Shown one piece after another: positions 13,581 to 24,612 of a DNA stretch of 64,000 nucleotides. Both the position numbers and the translations under genes were made by a program. The stretch covers positions 34,955,551 to 35,019,550 of the forward strand of contig NC_088304.1 in NCBI RefSeq assembly GCF_032854445.1. The letters run 5' to 3'. Source of the DNA: Liolophura sinensis. Its lineage: Eukaryota; Mollusca; Polyplacophora; Chitonida; Chitonidae. The notes under the pieces were generated by a model. The model was given only the letters and a program-made list of their open reading frames with translations. It searched no databases and was not told where the DNA came from. Numbering within the stretch: position 1 is the stretch's first letter; each line of letters starts with the position of its first letter.

Positions 13581-14211
13581 CTCCACCATTTCTGTAGCAC
13601 ACGTAAGGAAAACGCCAAACGTTCCCTAAGTCAACAGCAAATCCAATAACTGACAGTAAAAAATCGAGTTTTTTGCCCCACGTTTCCCGTTCGGGTTGGA
13701 CAGATTTCTCATCCCCGGAGCCCGTTTGGGCACTTCCATTAGCTACCAGATTCGTGGAAACTTCTCCCGAGTCGTCCGGTAACGTCATTTTGAGTCCGTC
13801 GGATGCAGCGACAACAGGGAAATCCTTAGAGAGCTCCAAGGGGTTTAAACGTTTGACTCCGTGAACGCAGACGGTCGTGGAGTCGCTGGGAGTTGGGAAA
13901 CCAGCTGTAGGTGGACCCGATCCCCCGGTTCTGTACGCTGAGGAGCGATCTCGGCGCCCCAAGACACGCGGCAGGCCATGCCTGGCCGGAGCCCGTGATA
14001 AACTGAACGGGAACGGGTGTTTGTCACACTTAAGGGAGGGGCATCCAGAGAGAACGTGTGAACCCCCGGTGTCAACGTCGGTCTGATACGTCGCTCTACC
14101 TCCAGGCCCGCGAGAGTTAGTGGTAAAGAAGACGGGGTTGTCGTAGGACTGGCGAGCCGTGGCTCTCGCGTCACAGCGAATCAGTCGGCACTTTGACTGA
14201 GTCGGGTACAT
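13581..14211 (-). CDS. SLC6 monoamine transporter, first coding exon (partial gene)
   Basis: This exon encodes the N-terminal tail and first membrane segment of a Na+/Cl- dependent neurotransmitter transporter. Residues ~174-211 read [20 protein letters not shown] followed by [17 protein letters not shown], the TM1 signature of the SERT/DAT/NET clade. The Asp (residue 194) is the amine-binding residue (Asp98 of human SERT, Asp79 of DAT), where amino-acid transporters have Gly. Phe191 is DAT/NET-like and Gly196 is SERT-like, so the exact paralogue is open. The ATG at 14,211 is preceded by an in-frame TAG four codons upstream, fixing it as the first possible start. The tail (~173 residues before TM1) is much longer than the ~60-90 usual in vertebrates. 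The donor GTAAGT follows at 13,580 (phase 1). No downstream exon lies in the remaining 13.5 kb, so intron 1 extends past the window edge. Confidence 0.93.
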
Positions 14212-14223
14212 CCTGTACCGCTA

Positions 14224-14840
14224 ATAAGCCTATACAGACTTCCGACAAATTACCGCTGACCAGGGTCGTGCTTAGCCCGCCTTAGCTTTAAATCGCCATC
14301 TCTCTCCCATGTGCGTGGTTTGGGTGACCCCTGGGTGGGGACAAATCGACACCTGTCAAAGAAACCCATACTTGAATGTCAGGCGAATGTAACCTTTCCT
14401 GTAAATCGGATTAATTATTTAGCCTGTAAAACACCCGTGTAGATTTCGTATTAATGAGGTTAATCCTGTTGGGTCAGTAGCGGTTACTGCGAAGCTAAAA
14501 TATATTGCTGTTAATGACTTCAGCTTATACTATACTAACATATCAACATGTAATGCAATCTGTTATGTATTCATGTGTACCAATCTGTCCTGTGAATAGA
14601 CTTTATTTATAACTATAAATACCACACAAAGCTACAAAAGGAGTGGATATGAAATAATTAGAAGTTCAAGGTTCAAAACTGACCTCAGTGTGTGGGCTTG
14701 TTTTTTTTTATTGTTATTTTTTCTTTTTTTTTTTGGTTCCTATTCCAGCAATTCCTACACGGAGATACACCGTGGGGGTCTTGTTTCTTCGTCATTTGTG
14801 TGATTTGCTATGCTCTTTAATCCGGTACCTGGTGGTAACC
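14224..14840. other. 5' flank of the SLC6 gene
   Basis: Presumed 5' UTR or promoter-side sequence of the minus-strand SLC6 gene. It has T-rich runs near 14,700-14,736 and no clear TATA box at a convincing distance. Confidence 0.4.
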
Positions 14841-15204
14841 TAACCGGCCCGGATAGCACAGTTGATAGAGTTGGTAGAGTGCCCTCTTCGGGTGCGGTAG
14901 ATCCAGGATCAATCCTGGGTCGAGTCACACCCAAGACTTTAAAAGAGGAAGTTATAACTTCCTCGCTTGGCGTTCTGCATGAAAGGGATAGTGCAATGAC
15001 TGGTTGACTCGTATCAGTATAATGGCTCGGGCGGGGCGGCTTACTTGCCTTCGGTAAGTTGTCTCAGTGAAGCAGCACTAGATAAAAGAGCGGTGGAAAT
15101 CCGTCCTGTACCAAAGAGGTACATTACCTACACTCTAAGGATTCCTTCGTCGTCACATGACTGAAAAATTGTTAAACACGACGTTAAACCCCAACCACTC
15201 ACTC
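14841..15204 (+). mobile_element. SINE-B, full-length insertion with 14-bp target duplication
   Basis: A 364-bp tRNA-derived element. The A-box region is ggatagcacagttgatagag and the B-box region is ggtagatccaggatcaatcc. The body includes taatggctcgggcggggcgg and the tail is ttgttaaacacgacgttaaa followed by cactcactcac. The direct repeat acctggtggtaacc flanks it perfectly at 14,827-14,840 and 15,205-15,218, showing insertion by target-primed retrotransposition and a fairly recent date. Confidence 0.93.
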
Positions 15205-15218
15205 ACCTGGTGGTAACC

Positions 15219-15967
15219 GTATCCATTTTGGTCATGTTAGACTTATATCAAAGTTTTACATGTGATTTGCCTCTGTCAGTATGGAATGCAGTGTTTCTGT
15301 CAAAGCTTAAGCAATAGCGACTGATTCCATAAACCCAACCCCGAAACCTCTGAAGAAAAAAACAAAAAAAAAAAAAAAAAAAACAGGGCCACTTATTATT
15401 CAAAATAGCTTTGTAGAATCGACTCCAGGGTTTCATATGTACGTCAAAGTTGCCTTGTAAATTCAGCCCTTTGCTTACGCTGTATACACACCATTTGCTC
15501 TTATAACTGTCGTCGTTTCCTACTTATATTCGAGATGTTTTAAGCGGTATTCAGAAATATTTCAGTCATATTATACGGCCATGCTTTTTTGTTGACGAGC
15601 CCGGGCATACTAAGCTTTGAGGACGTCGCCGCTCATTTCCACAGCCAGGACAGCGGCACGTCAACACCTTTGAGGCCAATGCTATAGCCACATACTGCGT
15701 TATGAATGTCATAGTATATGTTGTAACCCTTGCTTTCAATGTAGGTGTTTGTTACCAACGTTGTAAGATTGAACATGACAGGTTCCATTTTTGTCTTTGC
15801 TTTTTTTTTATCCCAGAAAAACAGGCTACAGCAAGAAATAGACGAACAGCAGAGAATATGCGCACAACAGGAAATAAGGCAACATAAAGCGGGGCTTGTT
15901 CTAACATGATTTCAGGTTCTCGCTCTATTGCGAGTACGACAATATGATTTAATTTGATTTGAGATTT
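15219..15967. other. intergenic, no gene seen
   Basis: It contains a poly-A run (about 15,355-15,383) and no supported exon. Confidence 0.5.
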
Positions 15968-16095
15968 AAGTGTTACGCCCTACTCACGAATATTTCACCT
16001 ATAGGATAGCGGTCGTATTTATGGATGGAGGAAATCGGAGTGCAAGGATTAAACTATCGGGCTTTAGTGAGCTATTGACGAACTTTCCCACGTGT
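15968..16095 (-). mobile_element. SINE-A, strongly decayed copy
   Basis: The order of blocks (tgttacgccctactcacgaa, tatttcacctataggatagc, then a ggaggaaatcgg-type block and aactttcccacgt) follows the family, but with many changes. It is an old copy. Confidence 0.6.
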
Positions 16096-16415
16096 GACGC
16101 GCAAATTTTCAACACATCAACAGAGTGTGTTCAATGAGTTTGTCGTATCGAAGGCAAGTAATCGTCATTGAACTTCACGTCAATGTAGTGAGATTCCTTT
16201 TGGTGAAAAATTTCATCGGCCAACCCCTATCAGGAATATGACTGGACTTACAAACTCGTTGAAGTATTGTCTTCTAAATTTAAGAATACTTTGTGTAAAA
16301 CAGCTCGATTCATCTATGAATGTTTTGAGCTACGCCGGGCCATTTTTTATATACATTTTAGTTGTTCTCACGCCCTTAAAGCGTTATATATGACTTTTGT
16401 TATATTATGTAAGTA

Positions 16416-16669
16416 TTTATTTATTTATTTAATTGGTGTTTTACGCCGTACTCAAGAATATTTCACTTATACGACGGCGGCGAGCATTATGTAGGTGGAA
16501 ACCGGGCAGAGCCCAGGGAAACCCACGACCATCCGCAGGTTGCTGGCAGACCTTCCCACATACGGCCGGAGAGGAAGCCAGCATGAGCTGGACTTGAACT
16601 CACAGCGATCACATTGGTGAGCGGCTCCTTGATCATTACGCTGCGCTAGCGCGCTAACCAACTGATCTG
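16416..16669 (-). mobile_element. SINE-A, near full length, 11-bp target duplication
   Basis: On the plus strand it begins with the AAAT-complement tail (ttatttatttatttaattgg) and continues through cggcggcgagcattatgtag and cacgaccatccgcaggttgc to the head (cattacgctgcgctagcgcg). The direct repeat ttatgtaagta flanks it at 16,405-16,415 and 16,670-16,680. It is the best-preserved minus-strand copy and useful for deriving the family consensus. Confidence 0.92.
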
Positions 16670-16680
16670 TTATGTAAGTA

Positions 16681-17794
16681 ACAATCTATGCTACCAACCT
16701 ATGTATATGAGTGTTTCTGAGAGACGAGAATTACATTTGCTTAAGTCATTCAATAAAAACTGAAAAACTGGCGCAGACCCTTAAATTTTATTTGTATTGT
16801 TCACCAACAATCGATGACTGAACAGCTAAGTTACCCGCACATTATTAGCGCTCACTCTGTAGCTCTACCATCATGCATCAGCATATACGTAGGAGAGCTA
16901 CAGTACCGTATCTATCTATAACTGTAGCTGTAAGAAAGAGCTCCTGTACACGAAATTATCGATGCCGGCTAAAATCAAGATGGCACAGCTTCCGCACCAG
17001 GTTGGTCCAATATCCCGGTATGTGGCCGCTGAACTATTTATGGTTTTGGGCTACACAAATCATTGTTTCCGAACAGCTTAAACGCGATCTAAATTGTCTT
17101 CTTTAAAGTTCTTGGAGGGTACATTAGAACACGGACGTTTAGTATTTTGTGAACGTGTAAACGTACATCGACATCCGGCAGATATGGTAACGTTAACATT
17201 GATTAATACGGCACTTTGTCCCGCTAAATGCCAAGCGCATTGACCATCGTTCGTTCTCTCGCATTACAGAGTATTCATTTATCAGCATGTCCACAAGTAG
17301 CCATCGCTAACTTAGGGATGACCAGTCGTCTGCACAGATTTCACGGGCCAAAATTATTGTCCCCGTTGTAGGCCACGGCTACCGGACCATTTGCCAGCTA
17401 TCACACTGTTGTCGCTGCTCTGGTTTTACTCTCTATGCTGTACGTCTTTAATTATATGAAGCTTCTTCGTCTTTGCTTACTTAATAAGTAATTGGTACTT
17501 TGAAGAGCCTCGGTTCAGAAACCCACACAGCACTCAAGATACCACCTGACTAATGTATATGTCCACTGACAGACCAGCATTCAAAGTATCTTAAAGCGGC
17601 ATTAAATGTTTTTTTTTTTTAAGATTTTTTCAGACGAGTAAAAATTTAGTGAAACTTCGTCTTAACACAGCTTCAGCACGTCTTCAGTATCTAGAGCAAG
17701 GGTGACGTCACTTTGGCTCTCTAACGTCAAAGGTATTTTCCGTGTAATAGTCTAAGCAGTAGCCTATGACAGATAAAAGTTGTGGACTTCGGTG
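16681..17794. other. intergenic, no gene seen
   Basis: No recognisable exon. Short ORFs (for example 16,873-17,106 plus) lack domain features or a coherent splice context. Confidence 0.5.
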
Positions 17795-18048
17795 ATGAGT
17801 GAGTGAGTGCTTTTGGTTTAACGTCGTACTTAACAATTTTTCAGTCATTTGAAGGAATCATGAGAGTGCACGTAATGTTCCTCCTTGTTGCAGGGCAGAT
17901 TTCCACCACTCTTTTATCTAGTGCTGCTTCACTGAGACGCCTTACCGAAAGCAAGTATGCCGCCCCGCCCGAGCCATTATACTGATACGGGTCAACCAAT
18001 CGTTGCATTATCCCCTTCGTGCTGAACGCCAAGCGAGGAAGTTACAAG
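17795..18048 (-). mobile_element. SINE-B, 5'-truncated copy
   Basis: In plus-strand order: the tail complement (gagtgagtgagtgcttttgg, tttaacgtcgtacttaacaa), then accactcttttatctagtgc, ccgccccgcccgagccatta and gccaagcgaggaagttac. This is the reverse complement of the 3' two-thirds of the element at 14,841-15,204. The tRNA-like head is missing. Confidence 0.9.
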
Positions 18049-18829
18049 CGTTTGAACACAGCATTTCAATAATTTTACCGTATTTTATAAACCGAAAATA
18101 AAAATAAAAAACCCTTCTATGCGAGAAAGACGAAAGAGCCAAATTTAAATTCTTCAGTTGTAATGAATTCAGATAAAAATTATATCATAAGATTTAATTA
18201 ATTTAAGCGTTGTCCGGTGAGATGCCGTTTTCTCATTTCCACAAATCTTCGGCATCAGCAATAAATTTTGCACTGGCTTTGATTTTTGTTATTTAGAAAC
18301 TGATGTATTTGTGGAGATGAATGCGATTTGGACCGAGACAGTATGCTTCTGTGTGACATAATTTTTGACACCGTCGTTGAATATTACACGGCTTGTAAAT
18401 CAACTGATTTTACGTCTGTGGTGGTCGGTAAATGATACAGACCTGCCCTCCAACACTTTGTGAAATGGCTCTTCGGCTACACGTAACTAAATCGTTGTAA
18501 ACGATCTCAAAGTGATGTCTTGTGCAGTAGTTCTGTGTTATCATATGTCACTCCATGGAGTCACAACCTTGACCGCGCAATCTGATTGCAGCAATGTTTG
18601 ATTGGATAATGTTCTCAAGATGGCTGCCTCGACTCACACCTGCCTAGACTCACACCAGCCATTCGTGCAGTATTGCCATTTTGTTTCACATGTTATTCGG
18701 TGAAATCTCATTAAAAAAATAAAGTATAATACTTTTTAGAAAGCTTGAGTACCCTGCTTTCGGCTGAAATATGTTTTATCCAGGTACTCTCTTGTCCTTT
18801 AAGACTCAAACAAGGCGTAGAGTGGTTTA
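18049..18829. other. intergenic, no gene seen
   Basis: AT-rich sequence without supported exons. Confidence 0.45.
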
Positions 18830-19412
18830 TTTAAAGGAGAAGAAAAAATAATAATGATGCCGAAATCAGGTGAAAGAGCGAGAAATCCCATTTGCAAATA
18901 TGGTCTTTAATATTTTTTACGATTTTTTTTCAGGAATAGAAAAGATATTTGAAAATAATTTTGTGTGGTGAGTATTTGGGACTATCTGTTGGTATAAATC
19001 GTCTTTGCATGATAATGTTCTAAATAAGGATGTGTTGCATGTCTAATAAACGTATCTGAATGTATATTGAATGAATATTTGTTGTTTATATACAAACACG
19101 TGACTCAGTCTCAATTATGATAATCTTTATGATTATATTAAAAATATAAATATGATCAAAATACGGGTTAAACACATTTGTTAGCCGAAAAGACTAAATT
19201 CTAGTGCAAATATATTTATTTAACATATGCTACAATCTCATTAGTAACATCATTAAACAAAGACACTATATACCAAGAGGTGGTCCCAAATTGTGTGGTA
19301 CTTACCATACAAATATTATTTTTAAGCGTCTCTAAGAAAAATCGAAAAAAATATTGAACACTGTATTTACAACTAACTTTCCGTACTCTTTCATCTGAAC
19401 TTCATGTAATGT
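18830..19412. mobile_element. foldback element, copy 1
   Basis: The left arm (gaaagagcgagaaatcccat ... tttttttcaggaatagaaaa ... gtgagtatttgggac) is mirrored on the right (tggtcccaaattgtgtggta ... tctctaagaaaaatcgaaaa ... actctttcatctgaac), giving terminal inverted repeats of about 120 bp around a ~330-bp interior. A second copy with the same arms and interior lies at 24,000-24,612. No transposase frame is present. Confidence 0.75.
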
Positions 19413-19615
19413 TTACTTACACTTATCCAAGTGTAGATCTGAAAACACAGCATTCTGTCAATTTATGGCACATAAGTATTTAGAATGTTGGATGTTGTGA
19501 ATCTGGACAAATACTGTTAAGGTATACATCTAGGCGTCCTAACAGACAGTCTTATCAATATTCATTCATACATGGGCATCATTTATCCATTCCTACGTCC
19601 GCAGAGGTACATTTA

Positions 19616-20000
19616 AATATCGCACGATTGTGGCTGAAGGGTTAGAACGTTCGTCCAGCAGATGAAAAACTCTGGTTGGAATCCCAGTCCGATCTGAAGT
19701 ACGCATTCCTGTCATCCATTGCGCATGTACATTTATTTTTTGTCTTTTTCGGCTAAGCACTGATGTCCGTATAATGTGACTTGGTAGGGTGGCATGTCTC
19801 GGTGTTTTCGACATGGCGTTAGATTCAGACAGCACGGTTGGCCCAGTGTCATTATAATGTGACTGCGTGGTGTCTTCCGCATGATACTTCATTAGTATCA
19901 GCACTTTGGCGGCATGAACTCGCCACAAGAAGACACACCTAATGGCTCCTCGTCGTCCTTTGACTGAAAAATTGTTAAGTACAACGTTAAACCACAAGCA
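19616..20000 (+). mobile_element. SINE-C, shares its tail with SINE-B
   Basis: A different tRNA-like head (gtggctgaagggttagaacg, then ctggttggaatcccagtc, a B-box-like block) and a distinct body lead into the same kind of 3' end as SINE-B (ctttgactgaaaaattgtta, agtacaacgttaaaccac). A shared tail with different heads is typical of SINEs mobilised by one LINE family. Confidence 0.65.
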
Positions 20001-20039
20001 TTCATTTCATCACCACTCGTGTTATTTTACTCTTTGTCG

Positions 20040-20830
20040 GTATGTAACTTCAAGCAGCACTTTTAAGATGCCATCCCTAACATTTACCTTAACATCGATT
20101 CTATTACACAATACACCAATCGTGAATTTTGTAATTTACGGTATGTTTACCTTAACACTGATTCTAATGCACGAAGTCGTGAATTTTATAATTTATGGTA
20201 AAAAGAGCACCAACGATGGAATATCCTCTTCGTGTTTTTGTGTTCTACATGTTTGTAAAACCTGAGCTCAGTTCATGCAGTACTTTTGGAGAAATCACCC
20301 CGAACATTCCCCCCTTCACACTGACTGTATTATACAATACACGAATCGTGAATTTTGTAATTTACGGTAATTAATATGAAAACAAAGTATGAATAGTGCA
20401 GCATCTCCTTCGTATAATTGTGCACATACATATATGCAAAACCTGATCTCAATACACGCAGTAAATTTTGTTCATTTATTTATTGGACTTTGACGCCGTA
20501 CTCAAGAATATTTGGGACGAGCATCCACAGGTGGCTCGTACACTTTCCTACTAGCGACCGAAGACGAAGCCAGCATAGACTCCGGTGAGAGGCTTCTGGA
20601 CCACTGTGCCGCGCTAGCATGCTAATCACTGTGTCACGTCAGTACATTCGGAGATACTGTTACAACCTTTAACATTACACTAAGTCAAGAATTTTGTAAT
20701 TTGCGGTAATTTATATCCATACAGCGAATCAATGGTGGAACATTTGTATTACTGAGCTTTCCGTGTATGCAAAAGCTAAGCTCAATAAATGCAGTACTTT
20801 TTAAGATACAACCCGCAGCATTAACTGTTC
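20040..20830 (+). repeat. old ~190-bp tandem repeat, about four units, SINE nested
   Basis: The blocks cgtgaattttgtaatttacg, tgtaaaacctgagctcag and catgcagtacttttgg recur at intervals of roughly 170-225 bp (after removing the SINE). Units are strongly diverged. SINE-A at 20,475-20,638 lies inside the third unit. Confidence 0.65.
20475..20638 (-). mobile_element. SINE-A, internally deleted copy
   Basis: tttgacgccgtactcaagaa is followed directly by distal body and head blocks (gacgaagccagcatagactc, ctgtgccgcgctagcatgct). The central body is deleted. It sits within the older tandem repeat above; flanking cagtaaat/cagtacat could be a decayed target duplication. Confidence 0.75.
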
Positions 20831-21084
20831 AAATGTCATATAAGGGAGACAACTGAGTAACATTCAAAACTAGCACTCCTCGACCCTTGTATGAACCCGG
20901 TTTTAGTATTGTATGCATTGTGTGAGCCTTTGTAAAGATAGAACTGATTTCCTGGGCCGAAAGACGAATTACCGATATAGTTTATAACACACGTGACCAT
21001 GCTTCTGTGGTTATTATCCAGCATCGCGTAGCATTTGCACTTACTATCTAACCAGACGCCAGACACGTTTGGGTACCTGTAAAC

Positions 21085-22935
21085 ACGCTCTGCTGCCTGT
21101 AAACACGCTCGAGTGCCTGTAAACAAACAAATTATTACTCTGATCATGTAACTGAGGCTAACCAACCCATATAGCTCTATACCCGTACACAAAACAACTA
21201 ACTCTATATCCGTACCCACACCATCTGGTTCTATACCCGTACACAAAAAAACTAACTCTATATCCATTCCACAAAGCATCTAGCGCTATACCTGTACACA
21301 AAACAACTAACTCTAAATCCATACACAAACCATCCAGTTCTATACACGTATATAAATCATTTAAAAGTACGCATGTACACAACCCATCCAGCTATACACG
21401 GGTGAACAATCCATCTACCTTTACACCTGTACACAACCCATCCAGCTATACACGGGTGAACAATCCATCTACCTATACACCTGTACACAACCCATCTACC
21501 TATACACCTGTACACAACCCATCTAGCTATACGCCTGTACACATTACATATGGCTATAGACCTGTACACAAAAGATCCAACCATACACCTCTACACAAAC
21601 CATCTACCTATGTACCTGTGCACAATCCATCTACCTATACACCTGTACACAATCCATCCAGCTATACACGGGTGAACAATCTATCTACCTATACACCTGT
21701 ATACAAGCCATCCAGCTATACACGGGTGAACAACCCATCTTCCTATACACCTGTACACAACCCATTTGCCTATACACCTGTACACAACCCACCTACCTAT
21801 ACACATGTACACAACCCATCTACCTATACACATGTACACAATCCATCTACTTATACACCTGTACACAACCATCTGCCTATACGCCTGTACACAACCCATC
21901 TGCCTATAAACCTGTGCACAACCCATCTACATATACACCTGTAAACAACCATCTACCTATACACCTGTACACAACCATCTACCTATACACCTGTACACAT
22001 CTCATAAACTATACACCTGTACACATCCCATAAAATATACACCTGCACACATCCCATAAACTATACACCTGTACACATCCCATAAACTAAGCACCTGTAC
22101 ACAACCCATAAACTATACACTTGTACATAACCCATAAACTATACACCTGTACACATCCCATAAACTATACACCTGTACACATCCCATAAACTATACACCT
22201 ATACACATCCCATAAACTATACACCTGTACACATCCCATAAACTATACACCTATACACATCCCATAAACTATACACCTATACACATCCCATAAACTATAC
22301 ACCAGTACATAACCCGTAAACTATACACCTGTACACATCCCATAAACTATACACCTGTACACATCCCATAAACTATACACCTGTACACATCCCATAAACT
22401 ATACACCTATACACATCCCATAAACTAAGCACCTGTACACAACCCATAAACTATACACCAGTACATAACCCGTAAACTATACACCTGTACACATCCCATT
22501 AACTATGTACCCGTACACATCTCATAAACTATACACCTATACACATCCCATAAACTATACACCTGTACACATCCCATAAACTATACACCTATACACATCC
22601 CATAAACTATACACCTGTGCACAACCCATAAACTATACACCTGTACACATCCCATAAACCATACACCTGTACACATCCCATAAACTATACACCTGTACAC
22701 ATCCCATAAACTACACACCTATACACATCCCATAAACTATGTACCCGTACACATCCCATAAACTATGTACCTTTACACAACCCATAAACCATATACCTTT
22801 ACACAACCCATAAACTACACACCTGTGCACATCCCATAAACTACACACCTGTATACATCCCATAAATTACACAGCTGCACACATCCCGTAAACTGTACAC
22901 CTGAACACAACCCATAAACTATACACCTCTACGCT
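21085..22935 (+). repeat. 27-bp then 26-bp minisatellite, about 65 copies
   Basis: All units share the core tatacacctgtacaca. From about 21,370 to 21,985 the spacer is acccatctacc, giving 27 bp (the nine-codon frame HNPSTYTPV). From about 21,985 to 22,930 the spacer is tcccataaac, giving 26 bp, which destroys any long frame. A more diverged zone lies to the left (21,085-21,365). The plus strand is almost free of G. Confidence 0.93.
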
Positions 22936-23999
22936 CATGCACCTGATCACTGCCGTATGTAGGTATGAATATGTGTACCATGCAAAGTGTTCCATATGTA
23001 CGTACCCGTTGTACAACAATTCACCGATACACCACTGATAGACCTGTAGGAATATCTGTACCCTTGTACATTATTTATATCTGTACACCTGTACTCTATA
23101 CCTGTATATGTACACCTGTACAGTTACCTCTACGCTCGGGACTTATTTGAGACTCGTAAAAAAATTTGTGATAAAATCTCTCTGATGAACGAAAGCTTGC
23201 TGCTTTCCTGCACGTCTTAGCCTAGTGGGTATGTTTAGAGCAGTCTCAAACGTCGGATTCACCTGAATTAGTTAACTTAACCACTTCAGTTAACCAGCGT
23301 AGTCTCTGTCGACCCTTTATTCATACACGCAAAATATGTTTATATAGGTTACACTATGGGTGTTCTGCAACGGGGTCTCCTGTAAGGAAATAAGTTTGTA
23401 ATAACGTCTTCGCTGTCATGTATCAAATAAAAACCATCAAAACCTTACCTGAGAGTTACGAGCGTTCCGGCACTCCAGCGTAAAGAGTCTACTTCACTGT
23501 GTTGATGTCAGGTATATCGGTGTATGAACCCGACACACAAAACATGCACATGATATAGTGACAAGACCTTTCGCATATCATCTATAGGCCGGAGTTTAGG
23601 AACTTCGTTTCAGGTTTCAATGCCCGTTTTTTTTTTCACCCATGTAATAGTCTGGTGCATATGAACGAGTGTATCTGCCCAGGATAACAGTCAGACATTC
23701 TCTATTAATTCATTTAGTATAGCAGAGGATTCATTTGACCCCCTGTATCAAGGACGTACCGACCCCTTTTCCTGTTGTAACCCAGTAGTGCGGAGGTTTG
23801 CAGGGGTCAGTTTGACTCTGTGGGCACTGAGGGGCTGGGGTGGGGGGGGTGGTGGGTGAGTTGTTACTGGTATTATATATCAACCTGAAAGGTCGTGCGA
23901 AATGGGGTGTATACAAACCGCTCAGTAGGTGCAGTGGTGACCATTTAGGGGGTGAGCTATTAGCTCATCTCAAAACTAAAAAAAAAAAAAAGAAAAAAA
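22936..23999. other. intergenic, no gene seen
   Basis: No exon is supported. A poly-A/G-rich stretch at 23,975-24,003 marks the approach to the second foldback element. Confidence 0.5.
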
Positions 24000-24612
24000 A
24001 ACTCAATGCCGTGGGGGAAAAAAAGGGTGTTTTGAGAGAAAAAAGACACAGACGTAAAACAACAGATATGTGCCAAAAGGAGAAGAAGGGCGTCAAAACT
24101 TATTTGCAAATATGATCTTAAATATCTTTGGGGATTTTTTTTTTCAAGAGAAAAGGGTATTTGAAAATATTTTTGCATGGTGGGTATTTGAGACCAACTT
24201 TTGGTATTTATCGTTGTAGCATAATAATGTTCTAAATAAGGATATGATGCTTGTCTAATAAATTTATTTGAATGTAAATTTGTTGTTCATATCGAAACAT
24301 TTGCATTTTAACCTAAACTATAATATTTATGAACATATTAAAAATATAAATATGATTCAACTTGAGGTTCAATAGATTTGTTAGCTGAACAAATAAAAAG
24401 AACAAATTCTAGTGCAAACATATTTATCAAACCTGTGTTACATCCTCATTTATGACATTATTAAACAAAGGCTATAAATACCACAAGGTGGTCCCAAATA
24501 CCCACCATACAAAAATTATTTTCAAGTGTCTTTCTCTCCTTAAGGAAATATCGGAAAAATATTGAAGACCACATGTACGAATAAATTTTCGCACTCTTTC
24601 ATCTGAACATTA
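24000..24612. mobile_element. foldback element, copy 2
   Basis: It follows copy 1 (18,830-19,412) block by block: gaaaatatttttgcatggtg, ataatgttctaaataaggat, aaaaatataaatatgattca, ttctagtgcaaacatattta, aaggtggtcccaaatacc and cactctttcatctgaac. The ends are inverted relative to each other. The interior is also conserved, so both derive from one element of about 580-610 bp. Confidence 0.75.
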
